In this document: piece by piece, positions 16,905 to 25,311 of the stretch | How positions within the stretch are numbered: the first letter of the stretch is position 1 | Layout of the letters: every line of letters starts with the position of its first letter | NCBI GenBank assembly: GCA_964420405.1 | Contig: CAYQTL010000003.1 | Location: forward strand, 1 to 64,000 | DNA length: 64,000 nt | Origin: CAYQTL01 sp964420405 | GTDB lineage: Bacteria > Acidobacteriota > Thermoanaerobaculia > Thermoanaerobaculales > Sulfomarinibacteraceae | Direction: 5' to 3' | Notes under the pieces: model-generated | What the model was told of the DNA's origin: nothing | Databases searched by the model: none | Seen by the model: only the letters and a program-made list of their open reading frames with translations | Translations under genes and position numbers: made by a program

Positions 16905-18094
16905 CCCGCGTGACGCTCGACCTGGAGGCGCTCGAGCACAACCTGCGGACCGTCCACCGCTGGGTGCGCGGCGCCGGCGCGTCGCTGACGGTGGTGACCA
17001 AGGCGCTGTGCGGACACCGTCCGACCTTCGACGCGCTGCAGCGTCTCGGGGTGCGGTCGATCGCCGACTCGCGGCTCGAGAACCTCGAGGCGGTCGACCG
17101 CCGCAACGATCCGCCCGAGGTCTGGTACCTGCGGCCGCCGCACCGCTCCGAGCTGCACGACATCGTCGCGGCGACCGACGTCACCCTGAACAGCGAGCTC
17201 GAGGTGATCCGCGAGATCGGCCACGCCGCCGCCGAGCTCGACGTGCTCCACCACGTGGTGATCATGATCGAGCTCGGCGACCTCCGCGAAGGGATCCTCC
17301 CCGGCACCCTGGTGCGCGTCTACCAGGATGTGTTCGAGCTGCCCAACATCCGCGTCCTCGGCATCGGCGCCAACCTCGGCTGCCTGTCGGGCGCGGTTCC
17401 GTCGGTCGACGAGCTGATGCAGCTCGTGCTCTACCGCGAGCTGCTCGAGCTCAAGTTCGACCGCTCGTTGCCACTGATCTCGGCCGGCACGAGCGCGGTC
17501 CTGCCGCTGCTGCTCGGCGGACAGCTGCCGGCGCCGATCAACCACTTCCGGATCGGAGAGTCGATCCTGCTCGGCACCGAGCCCGTCACCGGGGAGGGCA
17601 TCCGGGGTCTGAGAACCGACGTCGTGACGCTGGAGGCCGAGGTCATCGAGATCAAGGAGAAGAGCCTCACGCCGGGCGGCGAGGTGGCGGAGATGACCCC
17701 GTTCAAGGCGGTCGAGGACGAGAGCGAGCTGAGCCCGGGTCAGCGCGGCTTCCGCGCCCTCGTCACCCTCGGCCAGGTCGACACCGAGGTGTCCGACCTG
17801 ACGCCCGTCAACCCCGCCTTCCGCATCGCCGGAGCGTCCAGCGACATCACGGTGGTCAACGTCGGCGACGACCCCGGCGGCCTGCGGGTGGGCGACACGA
17901 TCCAGTTCCGGACCGGCTACTCGGCCTTCGTGCGCGTGATGGGCAACACCTACACCGAGAAGCTCACGTGGCCGGCACCGTCCGAGATCCCCGGGGACGG
18001 CTTCCTGTCGGACGGGCTCGGCCGGCTGCGGGTGCCGCCGGTTGCCGTGCGCGACGGCGCCGACCCGTTCCCGGCGCTGCAGGGGACCGCGTAG
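16901..18094 (+). CDS. PLP-dependent amino-acid racemase, ornithine-racemase-like
   Basis: 397-residue fold-type III PLP enzyme with the N-terminal barrel of the alanine/ornithine racemase group. The PLP lysine is in VVTKALCGHRP. Downstream signatures include VIMIELGDLREGILP and NHFRIGESILLGTEP, which are characteristic of the Orr-like branch rather than classical Alr. The length also suits Orr-like proteins. Its ATG overlaps the GNAT stop (ATGA) and the next gene starts two bases after its stop, so all are one operon. Ornithine, lysine or a beta-amino acid are plausible substrates. Confidence 0.85.
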   Translation: MTRVTLDLEALEHNLRTVHRWVRGAGASLTVVTKALCGHRPTFDALQRLGVRSIADSRLENLEAVDRRNDPPEVWYLRPPHRSELHDIVAATDVTLNSELEVIREIGHAAAELDVLHHVVIMIELGDLREGILPGTLVRVYQDVFELPNIRVLGIGANLGCLSGAVPSVDELMQLVLYRELLELKFDRSLPLISAGTSAVLPLLLGGQLPAPINHFRIGESILLGTEPVTGEGIRGLRTDVVTLEAEVIEIKEKSLTPGGEVAEMTPFKAVEDESELSPGQRGFRALVTLGQVDTEVSDLTPVNPAFRIAGASSDITVVNVGDDPGGLRVGDTIQFRTGYSAFVRVMGNTYTEKLTWPAPSEIPGDGFLSDGLGRLRVPPVAVRDGADPFPALQGTA

Positions 18095-18096
18095 AG

Positions 18097-19266
18097 GTGG
18101 GCCGGGAGCGGATCGACCTCTCCGAGCTCCGTCACCGGCTGCACGCCGCGCCCGACCGTTCCGGCGACGAGGCCGCGACCGCGGCGACCGTCGCCGCCGA
18201 GCTCGAGCAGTCCGGTCCCGACGAGCTCCACACGGGCATCGGCGGCCACGGTCTCATCGCCGTGTGGCGCGGCCCGGAACCTGGCCCGACGGTGGCGCTG
18301 CGGGCCGAGCTCGACGGTCTGCCGATCATCGAGACGACCGGCAGGCCGTACCGCTCCCGCCGTCCCGGCAGCCACCACGGCTGTGGCCACGACGGGCACA
18401 TGACGGCGCTGATCGGCGTCGCGCGCCGCCTCGCCGGCGCGCGACCCGTCCGCGGGGCGGTCGCGCTGGTGTTCCAGCCGGCCGAGGAGACCGGCGAGGG
18501 GGCAGCGAGGGTGGCGGCCGACCCGCGGTGGCTCGACCTCGGCGCCGAGTGGGCGTTCGCGGTCCACAACCTGCCGGGGCTGCCGCTGGGGCAGGTGCGG
18601 CTGCGCTCCGGACCGGTCGCGGCAGCTTCGGTCGGCGTCGGGCTGCACCTGCGCGGCACCTCGTCCCATGCCGCACACCCCGAGCAGGGCCGCAGCCCGG
18701 CGGTGGCGATGGCCGAGATCGTCGCCGGTCTCGACGGCCTCGCCTCCCGGACGCTGCCGGCCGGGTCCGGCCACTTCGCGGTGTCGACCGTGATCCACGT
18801 CCGCCTCGGCGAGGTGGCGTTCGGAACCAGCCCGGGCGAGGCGGTGGTGATGGCGACCCTGCGGTCGGACTCGCAGACGGTGCTCGAACGCCTGCGCGAG
18901 CAGACCGTCGGGCTCGCGCGCAGCTGCGCCGACCGCCACGGGATCGGGCTCGATGTCGAGTGGCGGGATCCGTTCCCGGTCACCCGCAACCATCCCGACG
19001 CCGCCGAGAAGGCCTCCCGCGCCGCCCGCGCGGCGCGGCTCGAGGTCGCGGCGCTGGAGGCTCCCATGCGCTGGTCGGAGGACTTCGGCCACCTCGCCAA
19101 CCCGGTCCGTGGTGCGTTGCTCGTGGTCGGTGCGGGCCACGACGTCGCGCCGCTGCACAGCCCCGGCTACGACTTCCCCGACGGCCTCCTGCCGCCCCTG
19201 GTGGCGCTGCACACCGGGCTGCTGGAGGCGCTCGGAGTCGTCGCCCCGGCCCGGGAGGCGCCGTGA
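18097..19266 (+). CDS. M20-family metal-dependent amidohydrolase
   Basis: 389-residue N-acyl-amino-acid hydrolase (M20D type). Metal ligands are visible in HHGCGHDGHM and QPAEETGEGA, and a further His is in TSSHAAHPEQGRSP. Such enzymes remove acetyl or other acyl groups from amino acids. The GTG at 18097 lies two bases after the racemase stop, with an upstream purine stretch GAGGTG. Its TGA overlaps the next start (GTGA). Beside an acetyltransferase and two racemases it could complete an acetylation-racemisation-deacetylation route. Bacillus kamA clusters also carry an M20 deacylase. Confidence 0.9.
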   Translation: MGRERIDLSELRHRLHAAPDRSGDEAATAATVAAELEQSGPDELHTGIGGHGLIAVWRGPEPGPTVALRAELDGLPIIETTGRPYRSRRPGSHHGCGHDGHMTALIGVARRLAGARPVRGAVALVFQPAEETGEGAARVAADPRWLDLGAEWAFAVHNLPGLPLGQVRLRSGPVAAASVGVGLHLRGTSSHAAHPEQGRSPAVAMAEIVAGLDGLASRTLPAGSGHFAVSTVIHVRLGEVAFGTSPGEAVVMATLRSDSQTVLERLREQTVGLARSCADRHGIGLDVEWRDPFPVTRNHPDAAEKASRAARAARLEVAALEAPMRWSEDFGHLANPVRGALLVVGAGHDVAPLHSPGYDFPDGLLPPLVALHTGLLEALGVVAPAREAP

Positions 19267-20435
19267 TCCCGAAAGAGCCGTCCCCGACCTCCGAGATCCG
19301 TCTCAGCCGGCGCGCCCTGCGCTCCAACCTCCGCTTCATCCGGGACACGATCGGCGACGACGTCCGGCTGACGTCGGTCATCAAGGGCAACGCCTACGGC
19401 CACGGTATCGACCAGATCGTGGCCATGGCCCGGCGCGAGGGCGTCGACCACTTCGCGGTGTTCGACTCGCGGGAGGCGTGGCACGTGCGCCGGTGCGCGG
19501 GCCGCGGCGTCGGCGTGATGGTGATGGGCATGATCGCGCCCGAGGAGCTCGACTGGGCCGCCGTCGAGGACGTGGAGCTCTACGTCTACGACCTCGACCG
19601 TCTCGACGCGGCGGTGGCGGCGGCCCGGCGGACCGGACGGCCGGCACGGATCCACCTGGAGGTGGAGACCGGCCTCAACCGCACCGGTCTGGAGGAGGAC
19701 GAGCTCGAGGCCGCGGCCGCGCGCATCCGCGCCGCCGGCGACCGGCTGGTGGTGGAGGGCCTGTGCACCCACTTCGCCGGCGCCGAGAGCATCACCAACT
19801 ACGCGCGCATCCAGCACCAGATCGGCGTCTTCCACCAGCGGCAGCGGCAGCTCGGCGCGCTCGGCGTGCGGCCACGGTTCCGACACGCCGCGGCCTCGGC
19901 GGCGACCCTCGCCTATCCCGAGACCCGCTACGACATGGTGCGGGTCGGGATCCTCCAGTACGGCTTCTGGCCGAGCGAGGAGACCCGCATCCACCACCTC
20001 CAGGCGGCCGGAGGCGACCTCGGCCAGGACCCGCTGCACCGGGTGATCTCCTGGAGGACCCGCGTGATGGAGCTCAAGTCCGTCCCCACCGGGGAGTTCG
20101 TCGGCTACGGCACGACCTTCATCGCGCCGCGGCCGACGGTGGTCGCCACCGTGCCGGTGGGCTACTCCCACGGCTACGCACGCTCGCTGTCGAACCAGGG
20201 CCAGGCGCTGGTCCGGGGGCGCCGCGTCGGGGTTGTGGGGATCGTCAACATGAACGTCACGATGCTCGACGTCACCAGCGTGCCCGGCATCGAGGTCGGG
20301 GACGAGGTGGTGCTGATCGGCCGTCAGCGGCGAATGTCGATCCCGGTATCCTCGTTCAGTGAGCTGAGCAACCAGCTCAACTACGAGCTGCTGACGAGGC
20401 TTCCGGGGGACATCCCGCGCCGGATCGCCGCATGA
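19263..20435 (+). CDS. alr: Alanine racemase
   Basis: 390-residue fold-type III PLP racemase. The PLP lysine is in TSVIKGNAYGHG. Other landmarks are HAAASAATLAYPETRYDMVRVGI, given here only as the region near residues 205-225, and the second-base Tyr region PVGYSHGYARSLSNQG. Classical Alr makes D-alanine for peptidoglycan. This copy begins with GTG overlapping the M20 stop and is the last gene of the GNAT-racemase operon, so it may act on a pathway intermediate instead. Whether another alr exists in the genome cannot be seen. Confidence 0.88.
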   Translation: MIPKEPSPTSEIRLSRRALRSNLRFIRDTIGDDVRLTSVIKGNAYGHGIDQIVAMARREGVDHFAVFDSREAWHVRRCAGRGVGVMVMGMIAPEELDWAAVEDVELYVYDLDRLDAAVAAARRTGRPARIHLEVETGLNRTGLEEDELEAAAARIRAAGDRLVVEGLCTHFAGAESITNYARIQHQIGVFHQRQRQLGALGVRPRFRHAAASAATLAYPETRYDMVRVGILQYGFWPSEETRIHHLQAAGGDLGQDPLHRVISWRTRVMELKSVPTGEFVGYGTTFIAPRPTVVATVPVGYSHGYARSLSNQGQALVRGRRVGVVGIVNMNVTMLDVTSVPGIEVGDEVVLIGRQRRMSIPVSSFSELSNQLNYELLTRLPGDIPRRIAA

Positions 20436-20472
20436 GGCCGCGCCCGACGACCCCCGGCGCGACAGGAACGAA

Positions 20473-20487
20473 AGGAGTGAAACCATC
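20473..20487 (+). promoter_or_regulatory. infC ribosome-binding site and ATC start codon
   Basis: AGGAGTG is followed by AAACC and then ATC as the first codon. Non-standard AUU/AUC/AUA starts are the known basis of IF3 autoregulation, because IF3 itself discriminates against them. Confidence 0.75.
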
Positions 20488-21033
20488 CGACTGAGAAAAC
20501 GCCTTTTCCGTGAGCCGCCCCCACCGCCCAAGCACCGCGTCAACGAGAAGATCACGTTCTCGCCGGTCCGGCTGATCGGCCCCGACGGCACGCAGGTCGG
20601 GATCGTGCCGCTGGACGAGGCGCGGGACCACGCCCGCCAGGCCGGCCTCGACCTGGTCGAGATCGCACCCGACGCGCGCCCCATCGTCTGCAAGGTCCTC
20701 GACTACGGCCGCTACAGCTACGAGCAGGAGAAGAAGGCCAAGGAGTCCCGCAGGCACCAGCACCAGGTCGAGACCAAGGAGGTCAAGCTGCGGCCCAACA
20801 TCGACGACCACGATCTCGCCACCAAGCTCGGCATGGCCAAGCGGTTCCTCAAGAAGGGCAAGCAGGTCAAGGTCACGATCATGTTCCGACGCCGCGAGAT
20901 GCGGCGTCCCGAGATCGGCTACGACCTGCTCGATCGGGTCGTCGACGAGCTGGACGAGATCGCCTCCGTCGAGAGCCCGCCGCCCAAGACCCTGCAGGGC
21001 CGCGACCTCTCGATGGTGCTGCGCAGCGACTGA
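20485..21033 (+). CDS. infC: Translation initiation factor IF-3
   Basis: 182-residue initiation factor that binds the 30S subunit, prevents premature 50S joining and checks the start codon. The N-domain begins KHRVNEKITFSPVRLIGPDG and the C-domain contains LRPNIDDHDLATKLGMAKRF and GKQVKVTIMFRRREM. The first ATG/GTG in frame lies far inside the N-domain, so the start must be the ATC at 20485, which has a strong Shine-Dalgarno. It is followed by a sugar kinase rather than the usual rpmI-rplT, and preceded by alr. Confidence 0.93.
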   Translation: MRLRKRLFREPPPPPKHRVNEKITFSPVRLIGPDGTQVGIVPLDEARDHARQAGLDLVEIAPDARPIVCKVLDYGRYSYEQEKKAKESRRHQHQVETKEVKLRPNIDDHDLATKLGMAKRFLKKGKQVKVTIMFRRREMRRPEIGYDLLDRVVDELDEIASVESPPPKTLQGRDLSMVLRSD

Positions 21034-21145
21034 ACGCGAGCGACGGAGCCGGCGGCCGACGGCCGGTCGTCGAGGGTCGGCGGCGATGCCGCGCGGCGCC
21101 TCGTGACGGCCGGAGTCGCCGGCGGCCCCTGCGAGGAGAGATCCG

Positions 21146-22129
21146 ATGCACGACGACACGTCAACCTGGGATGCGCCGCCGCCCGCCGAGGCGCCGGCGC
21201 CCCTCGGCGGCCGCCCGGTGCTGGTCGGCGAGGTGCTCTTCGACCGCTTTCCCGACGGCACCAGCGTGCTCGGCGGCGCACCGTTCAACGTCGCCTGGCA
21301 CCTCCACGCCTTCGGCGCCGAGCCGCTGCTGATCACGCGGATCGGGCTCGACGATGCCGGCCAGCGGATTCTCGACGCCATGCACCGGTGGGGGATGGAC
21401 ACGTCCGGCGTCCAGCGGGACGACACCGCTCCGACCGGTGCGGTCGACGTCCGGCTCGGCGACGACGGCCCGTCCTTCCACATCCGGCCGGACCAGGCCT
21501 ACGACCAGCTCGACGGCGGCCTCGCCGAGGGAGCTTTCGCCGCGGCCGGCTCCGCCAGCCTGCTGTACCACGGCACCCTGATCATGCGCAGCCGGCGGTC
21601 GGCGGCGGCGTTGAAGAGCCTGCGGACGTCGTCGGCCCTGCCCGCGTTCCTCGACGTCAACCTCCGCCGGCCGTGGTGGAGCGTCGAGGCGGTCCGCACG
21701 GCGCTGCTCGGCACCCGGTGGGTCAAGCTCAACCGCGACGAGCTCGAGCAGCTCCGTCCCGACGGCGTTCCGGCGGGCGACGAGCCGGCCGATGTGGCGA
21801 CCGCGTTCCGCAGGCGGTACGCCCTCGAACGGGTGATCCTGACGATGGGCGCCGACGGCGCAGTCGTCTCGGGCCTCGAGGGCACCGTCCGGGCAGCGCC
21901 GCCGCCGGTCGGGGACGAGGTCGACACCGTCGGCGCCGGCGACGCGTTCGCGGCGGTCACCATCGTCGGGATCATCCACGGCTGGCCGGTCGAGACCGCC
22001 CTCCGGCGAGCCCTCGAGTTCGGCGCCTTCATGTGCACGGTTCGCGGGGCGGTGGTCACCGACGCCGGGCCGTACCGGCGCTTCCGGCAGCGCTGGTCCG
22101 ACGAGGACGCGGGCGAGATCGCGGAATGA
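21146..22129 (+). CDS. PfkB-family sugar kinase, probably fructokinase
   Basis: 327-residue ribokinase-fold kinase. Signatures are GGAPFNVAWHLHAFG near residue 43 and the anion-hole/catalytic motif DTVGAGDAFAAV near residue 260. GAGGAGAG precedes the ATG by 7 bases. It lies 76 bases before the sucrose-phosphate synthase gene on the same strand. This supports a role in sucrose metabolism by phosphorylating fructose. Other six-carbon sugars cannot be excluded. Confidence 0.88.
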   Translation: MHDDTSTWDAPPPAEAPAPLGGRPVLVGEVLFDRFPDGTSVLGGAPFNVAWHLHAFGAEPLLITRIGLDDAGQRILDAMHRWGMDTSGVQRDDTAPTGAVDVRLGDDGPSFHIRPDQAYDQLDGGLAEGAFAAAGSASLLYHGTLIMRSRRSAAALKSLRTSSALPAFLDVNLRRPWWSVEAVRTALLGTRWVKLNRDELEQLRPDGVPAGDEPADVATAFRRRYALERVILTMGADGAVVSGLEGTVRAAPPPVGDEVDTVGAGDAFAAVTIVGIIHGWPVETALRRALEFGAFMCTVRGAVVTDAGPYRRFRQRWSDEDAGEIAE

Positions 22130-22205
22130 CAGGACGCCCCCTCCGCTTAGACCTCCATGGGCCCCGGACCCTCCGGCGGTCACCGGAGCGACGAAGGCGA
22201 CTGTG

Positions 22206-24374
22206 ATGAGCACCGACGAGCGAGGCCTGTACATCGCGCTGATCAGCATCCACGGCCTGATCCGGGGCACCGACCCCGAGCTCGGGCGCGACGCGGACAC
22301 CGGCGGCCAGGTGCGCTACGTCCTCGAGCTCGCACGAGCGCTGTCCGGCCATCCGCGGGTCGACCGGGTCGAGCTGCTGACGCGCCAGATCCTGGCCGTC
22401 AACGTCGACGAGGCGTACTCGCGGCCGACCGAGCAGATCGCCGAGCGGGCGTGGATCGTGCGGCTGCCGTGCGGCCCCCACCGCTACCTCCGCAAGGAGG
22501 TGCTGTGGCCCCACCTGCCCGACTTCGTCGACCACGCGTTGCAGCACTTCCGCGAGCTGGGTCGCGTGCCCGACGTCGTCCACAGCCACTACGCCGACGC
22601 CGGTGCGGTCGCCGCCCGCCTGTCGCGGCTGGTGTCGGCGCCGATGGTCCACACCGGCCACTCTCTTGGCCGGGTCAAGAAGGAGCGGCTGCTCGAGAGG
22701 GGGCTCGACGAGGAGGTCATCGAGCGCCGCTACACCATGAGCCGCCGGATCGAGGCCGAGGAGGAGGCGCTGCGCAGCGCGGAGATGGTGGTGGCCTCCA
22801 CCGAGCAGGAGGTGGAGTCCCAGTGGGGGATGTACGAGTCCCACGCCCGCAGCAAGATGGTCGTGATCCCTCCCGGCGTGGACATCTCGCGCTTCCGGCC
22901 GCCCCGGCGCACCGACCGGCGGCCGCCGTTCGCCGACGAGGTCGACCGTTTCCTGGCCGATCCCGACAAGCCGATGGTGCTGGCGCTGCAGCGGCCCGAC
23001 GAGCGCAAGAACCTCTCGACCCTGATCGACGCGTACGCCGGCAACGAGCGGCTGCAGCAGCTCGCCAACCTGGTGCTGCTGATCGGCAGCCGCGACGACA
23101 TCTCAGAGCTCGACCGGGGCCAGCGGCGGGTGTTGCAGGAGATGCTCCTCGCCGTCGACCGTCACGACCTGTACGGCCGGGTCGCCTACCCGAAGCGGCA
23201 CTCGCCCGACGACGTGCCCGACATCTACCGGCTGGCCGCCCGCCGGCGGGGCGTGTTCGTCAACCCGGCGCTGACCGAGCCGTTCGGGCTGACCCTGATC
23301 GAGGCCGCGGCGAGCGGCCTGCCGATCGTGGCGACGTCCGACGGCGGACCCCAGACCATCGTGTCGCTGTGCAACAACGGGCGCCTGGTCGACCCGCTCG
23401 ACCCGGACGGGATCGCCGAGGCGCTGCTGGAGGTGCTCGGCGACCGCCGGCGCTGGCGCAACATGTCCCGCAACGGCGTCCGCGGCGCCGACAGGCACTT
23501 CTCGTGGGAGGGGCACGTCCAACGCTACGTGACGCTGCTCGAGCGGATCCACCGCCGCCGCGCCCGCGGACCCCGGCCGCCGATCCCGACGGACCGGATG
23601 GTCGTCGCCGACCGGCTTCTGATGTGCGACCTGGACGACACCCTTCTCGGCGACCGGGAGAGCCTCGACCGCCTGCTCGAGGTGGTCGGCGAGCACCGCG
23701 GCCGGCTCGCCTTCGGCGTCGCCACCGGGCGCGTGCTGGACAGCGCGCTGTCCGAGCTCGAGGCCTGGGGGGTGCCCACCCCCGACGTGCTCATCACCTC
23801 CGTCGGCACCGAGATCCACTACCGCCAACGCCGTCTCGTGCGGGACCGCTCGTGGCGTCGGACCATCGACCACCGCTGGAATCGCGACGCCGTGGTCCGG
23901 ACGCTCGAGGGGATCCCGGGCCTGCGGCCGCAGCCCGACGAGGACCAGGGGCGCTACAAGGCGAGCTACTTCACCGACCGGCGCGACGGCTTCCCCGGGG
24001 TGCGCGAGGTCCGACGGACGCTGCGCCGGGCAGAGATCGCCTGCAAGGTCGTCCACTCCCACGGCAACTTCCTCGACGTGCTCCCGGTGCGGGCCTCCAA
24101 GGGCCACGCCCTCCGCTTCCTCGCCCACCGGTGGGGGTTCGCGCTGGAGCACGTGCTGGTCGCAGGCGACTCGGGCAACGACGCCGAGATGCTGCAGACC
24201 GGCTCGCAGGCGGTGGTGGTCGCCAATCACAGCGCCGACCTCAAGAGCCTGCGCGGCCGCGAGGGGATCCACTTCGCCGAGGCGGGCCACGCGGCGGGCA
24301 TTCTCGAGGGCATCCGCCAGTTCGGGTTCCTCGGCGGCCAGGCGGAGGAGGGCGACGACGGAGACGACGCGTGA
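22206..24374 (+). CDS. Sucrose-phosphate synthase fused to sucrose-phosphate phosphatase
   Basis: 722-residue two-domain enzyme. The GT4 glycosyltransferase part (about 1-465) carries the donor-site motif DADTGGQVRYVLELA and the EX7E-type motif in EPFGLTLIEAAASG. It should join UDP- or ADP-glucose to fructose-6-phosphate. The C-terminal HAD part has an intact nucleophile motif DLDDTLLGD at residue 475 and GDSGNDAEM. It should therefore also dephosphorylate sucrose-6-phosphate, whereas many SPS enzymes have a decayed domain here. A GTG one codon upstream (22203) is an alternative start. Sucrose is a common osmolyte; a second phosphatase-like gene lies at 46303. Confidence 0.93.
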   Translation: MSTDERGLYIALISIHGLIRGTDPELGRDADTGGQVRYVLELARALSGHPRVDRVELLTRQILAVNVDEAYSRPTEQIAERAWIVRLPCGPHRYLRKEVLWPHLPDFVDHALQHFRELGRVPDVVHSHYADAGAVAARLSRLVSAPMVHTGHSLGRVKKERLLERGLDEEVIERRYTMSRRIEAEEEALRSAEMVVASTEQEVESQWGMYESHARSKMVVIPPGVDISRFRPPRRTDRRPPFADEVDRFLADPDKPMVLALQRPDERKNLSTLIDAYAGNERLQQLANLVLLIGSRDDISELDRGQRRVLQEMLLAVDRHDLYGRVAYPKRHSPDDVPDIYRLAARRRGVFVNPALTEPFGLTLIEAAASGLPIVATSDGGPQTIVSLCNNGRLVDPLDPDGIAEALLEVLGDRRRWRNMSRNGVRGADRHFSWEGHVQRYVTLLERIHRRRARGPRPPIPTDRMVVADRLLMCDLDDTLLGDRESLDRLLEVVGEHRGRLAFGVATGRVLDSALSELEAWGVPTPDVLITSVGTEIHYRQRRLVRDRSWRRTIDHRWNRDAVVRTLEGIPGLRPQPDEDQGRYKASYFTDRRDGFPGVREVRRTLRRAEIACKVVHSHGNFLDVLPVRASKGHALRFLAHRWGFALEHVLVAGDSGNDAEMLQTGSQAVVVANHSADLKSLRGREGIHFAEAGHAAGILEGIRQFGFLGGQAEEGDDGDDA

Positions 24375-24393
24375 GCCCACCAGCGGAGCGCCC

Positions 24394-25311
24394 GTGACCC
24401 GCGATCCGGCGCCGGACCGGCCCGACGGCGCGACGGCGGCCACCCCCCGCGCCAGCGAGCGGCTCCGGGAGGACGCCGAGTGGCTGCCGGTGATCGTCAA
24501 GCGGACCGACGAGATCCGGCGGCACCCCGACGACGTCCTCGACATGGCGATCGCGGCCGGCCTCGAGCAGCTCGACCGGCCGACGCTGTCCCTCGCGCTG
24601 TCGGCGGTCGCGGCCGGCCTGATCCTCGGCTTCACCGCCATGTCGGTGGCGATCGTGACCGTCGCGGCCATGGAGCTGGACTGGCCGATGGCCGGTCGGA
24701 TGGTGGTGGCCCTCGTCTACCCGCTCGGCTTCGTCGTCTGCCTGATGAGCGGCGCCGAGCTGTACACCGAGCACACGGCCACCGCCGTCTACCCGGTCCT
24801 CGACCGCAAGGCGCCGGTTCCGGACCTGCTGCGCCTGTGGCTGGTGGTCGCCGGCGGCAACCTCGTCGGCGCCGCCGCGAGCGCGTCGCTGCTGACCCTC
24901 GCCGACCCGGTCGTCGGGGCCCGCGCCGGCTACGTCGAGGTCGGACGGCATCTCGTGGAGTTCCCGGCGCTGCCGCTGCTGGCCTCGGCGGTACTCGCCG
25001 GGTGGCTGATGGCGCTCGGGGCGTGGCTGATCGTGGCGACGCCGCCGACCGTCAGCCAGATCGTGATGATCTACATCGTGACGTTCCTGATCGGCCTCGG
25101 CGGGCTGCACCACTCGATCGCCGGCGCGGTGGAGATGTTCGCCGCCCTGATGGTCTCCGACGAGCTGTCGCTCGCCGCCGGCGCGCAGTTCGTCGCCGTC
25201 GCCCTCATCGGCAACCTGATCGGCGGCAGTCTGTTCGTGGCTGTGCTCAACTACGCCCACATCCGGCGCACCCGCTCCGGCGGCGAGCCTCCGCGGGAGA
25301 GCGCCGGGTGA
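24394..25311 (+). CDS. FNT-family formate/nitrite-type transporter
   Basis: 305-residue inner-membrane channel of the formate/nitrite transporter family with about six hydrophobic spans. The first ~75 residues are a charged cytoplasmic extension. The family His motif lies in GLGGLHHSIAGAVEMF and the re-entrant region in YPLGFVVCLMSGAELYTEHT. The long N-terminus resembles YfdC-like members. The GTG at 24394 follows CGGAG. Its TGA overlaps the start of the phospholipase D gene (GTGA). The anion carried is not predictable. Confidence 0.88.
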   Translation: MTRDPAPDRPDGATAATPRASERLREDAEWLPVIVKRTDEIRRHPDDVLDMAIAAGLEQLDRPTLSLALSAVAAGLILGFTAMSVAIVTVAAMELDWPMAGRMVVALVYPLGFVVCLMSGAELYTEHTATAVYPVLDRKAPVPDLLRLWLVVAGGNLVGAAASASLLTLADPVVGARAGYVEVGRHLVEFPALPLLASAVLAGWLMALGAWLIVATPPTVSQIVMIYIVTFLIGLGGLHHSIAGAVEMFAALMVSDELSLAAGAQFVAVALIGNLIGGSLFVAVLNYAHIRRTRSGGEPPRESAG

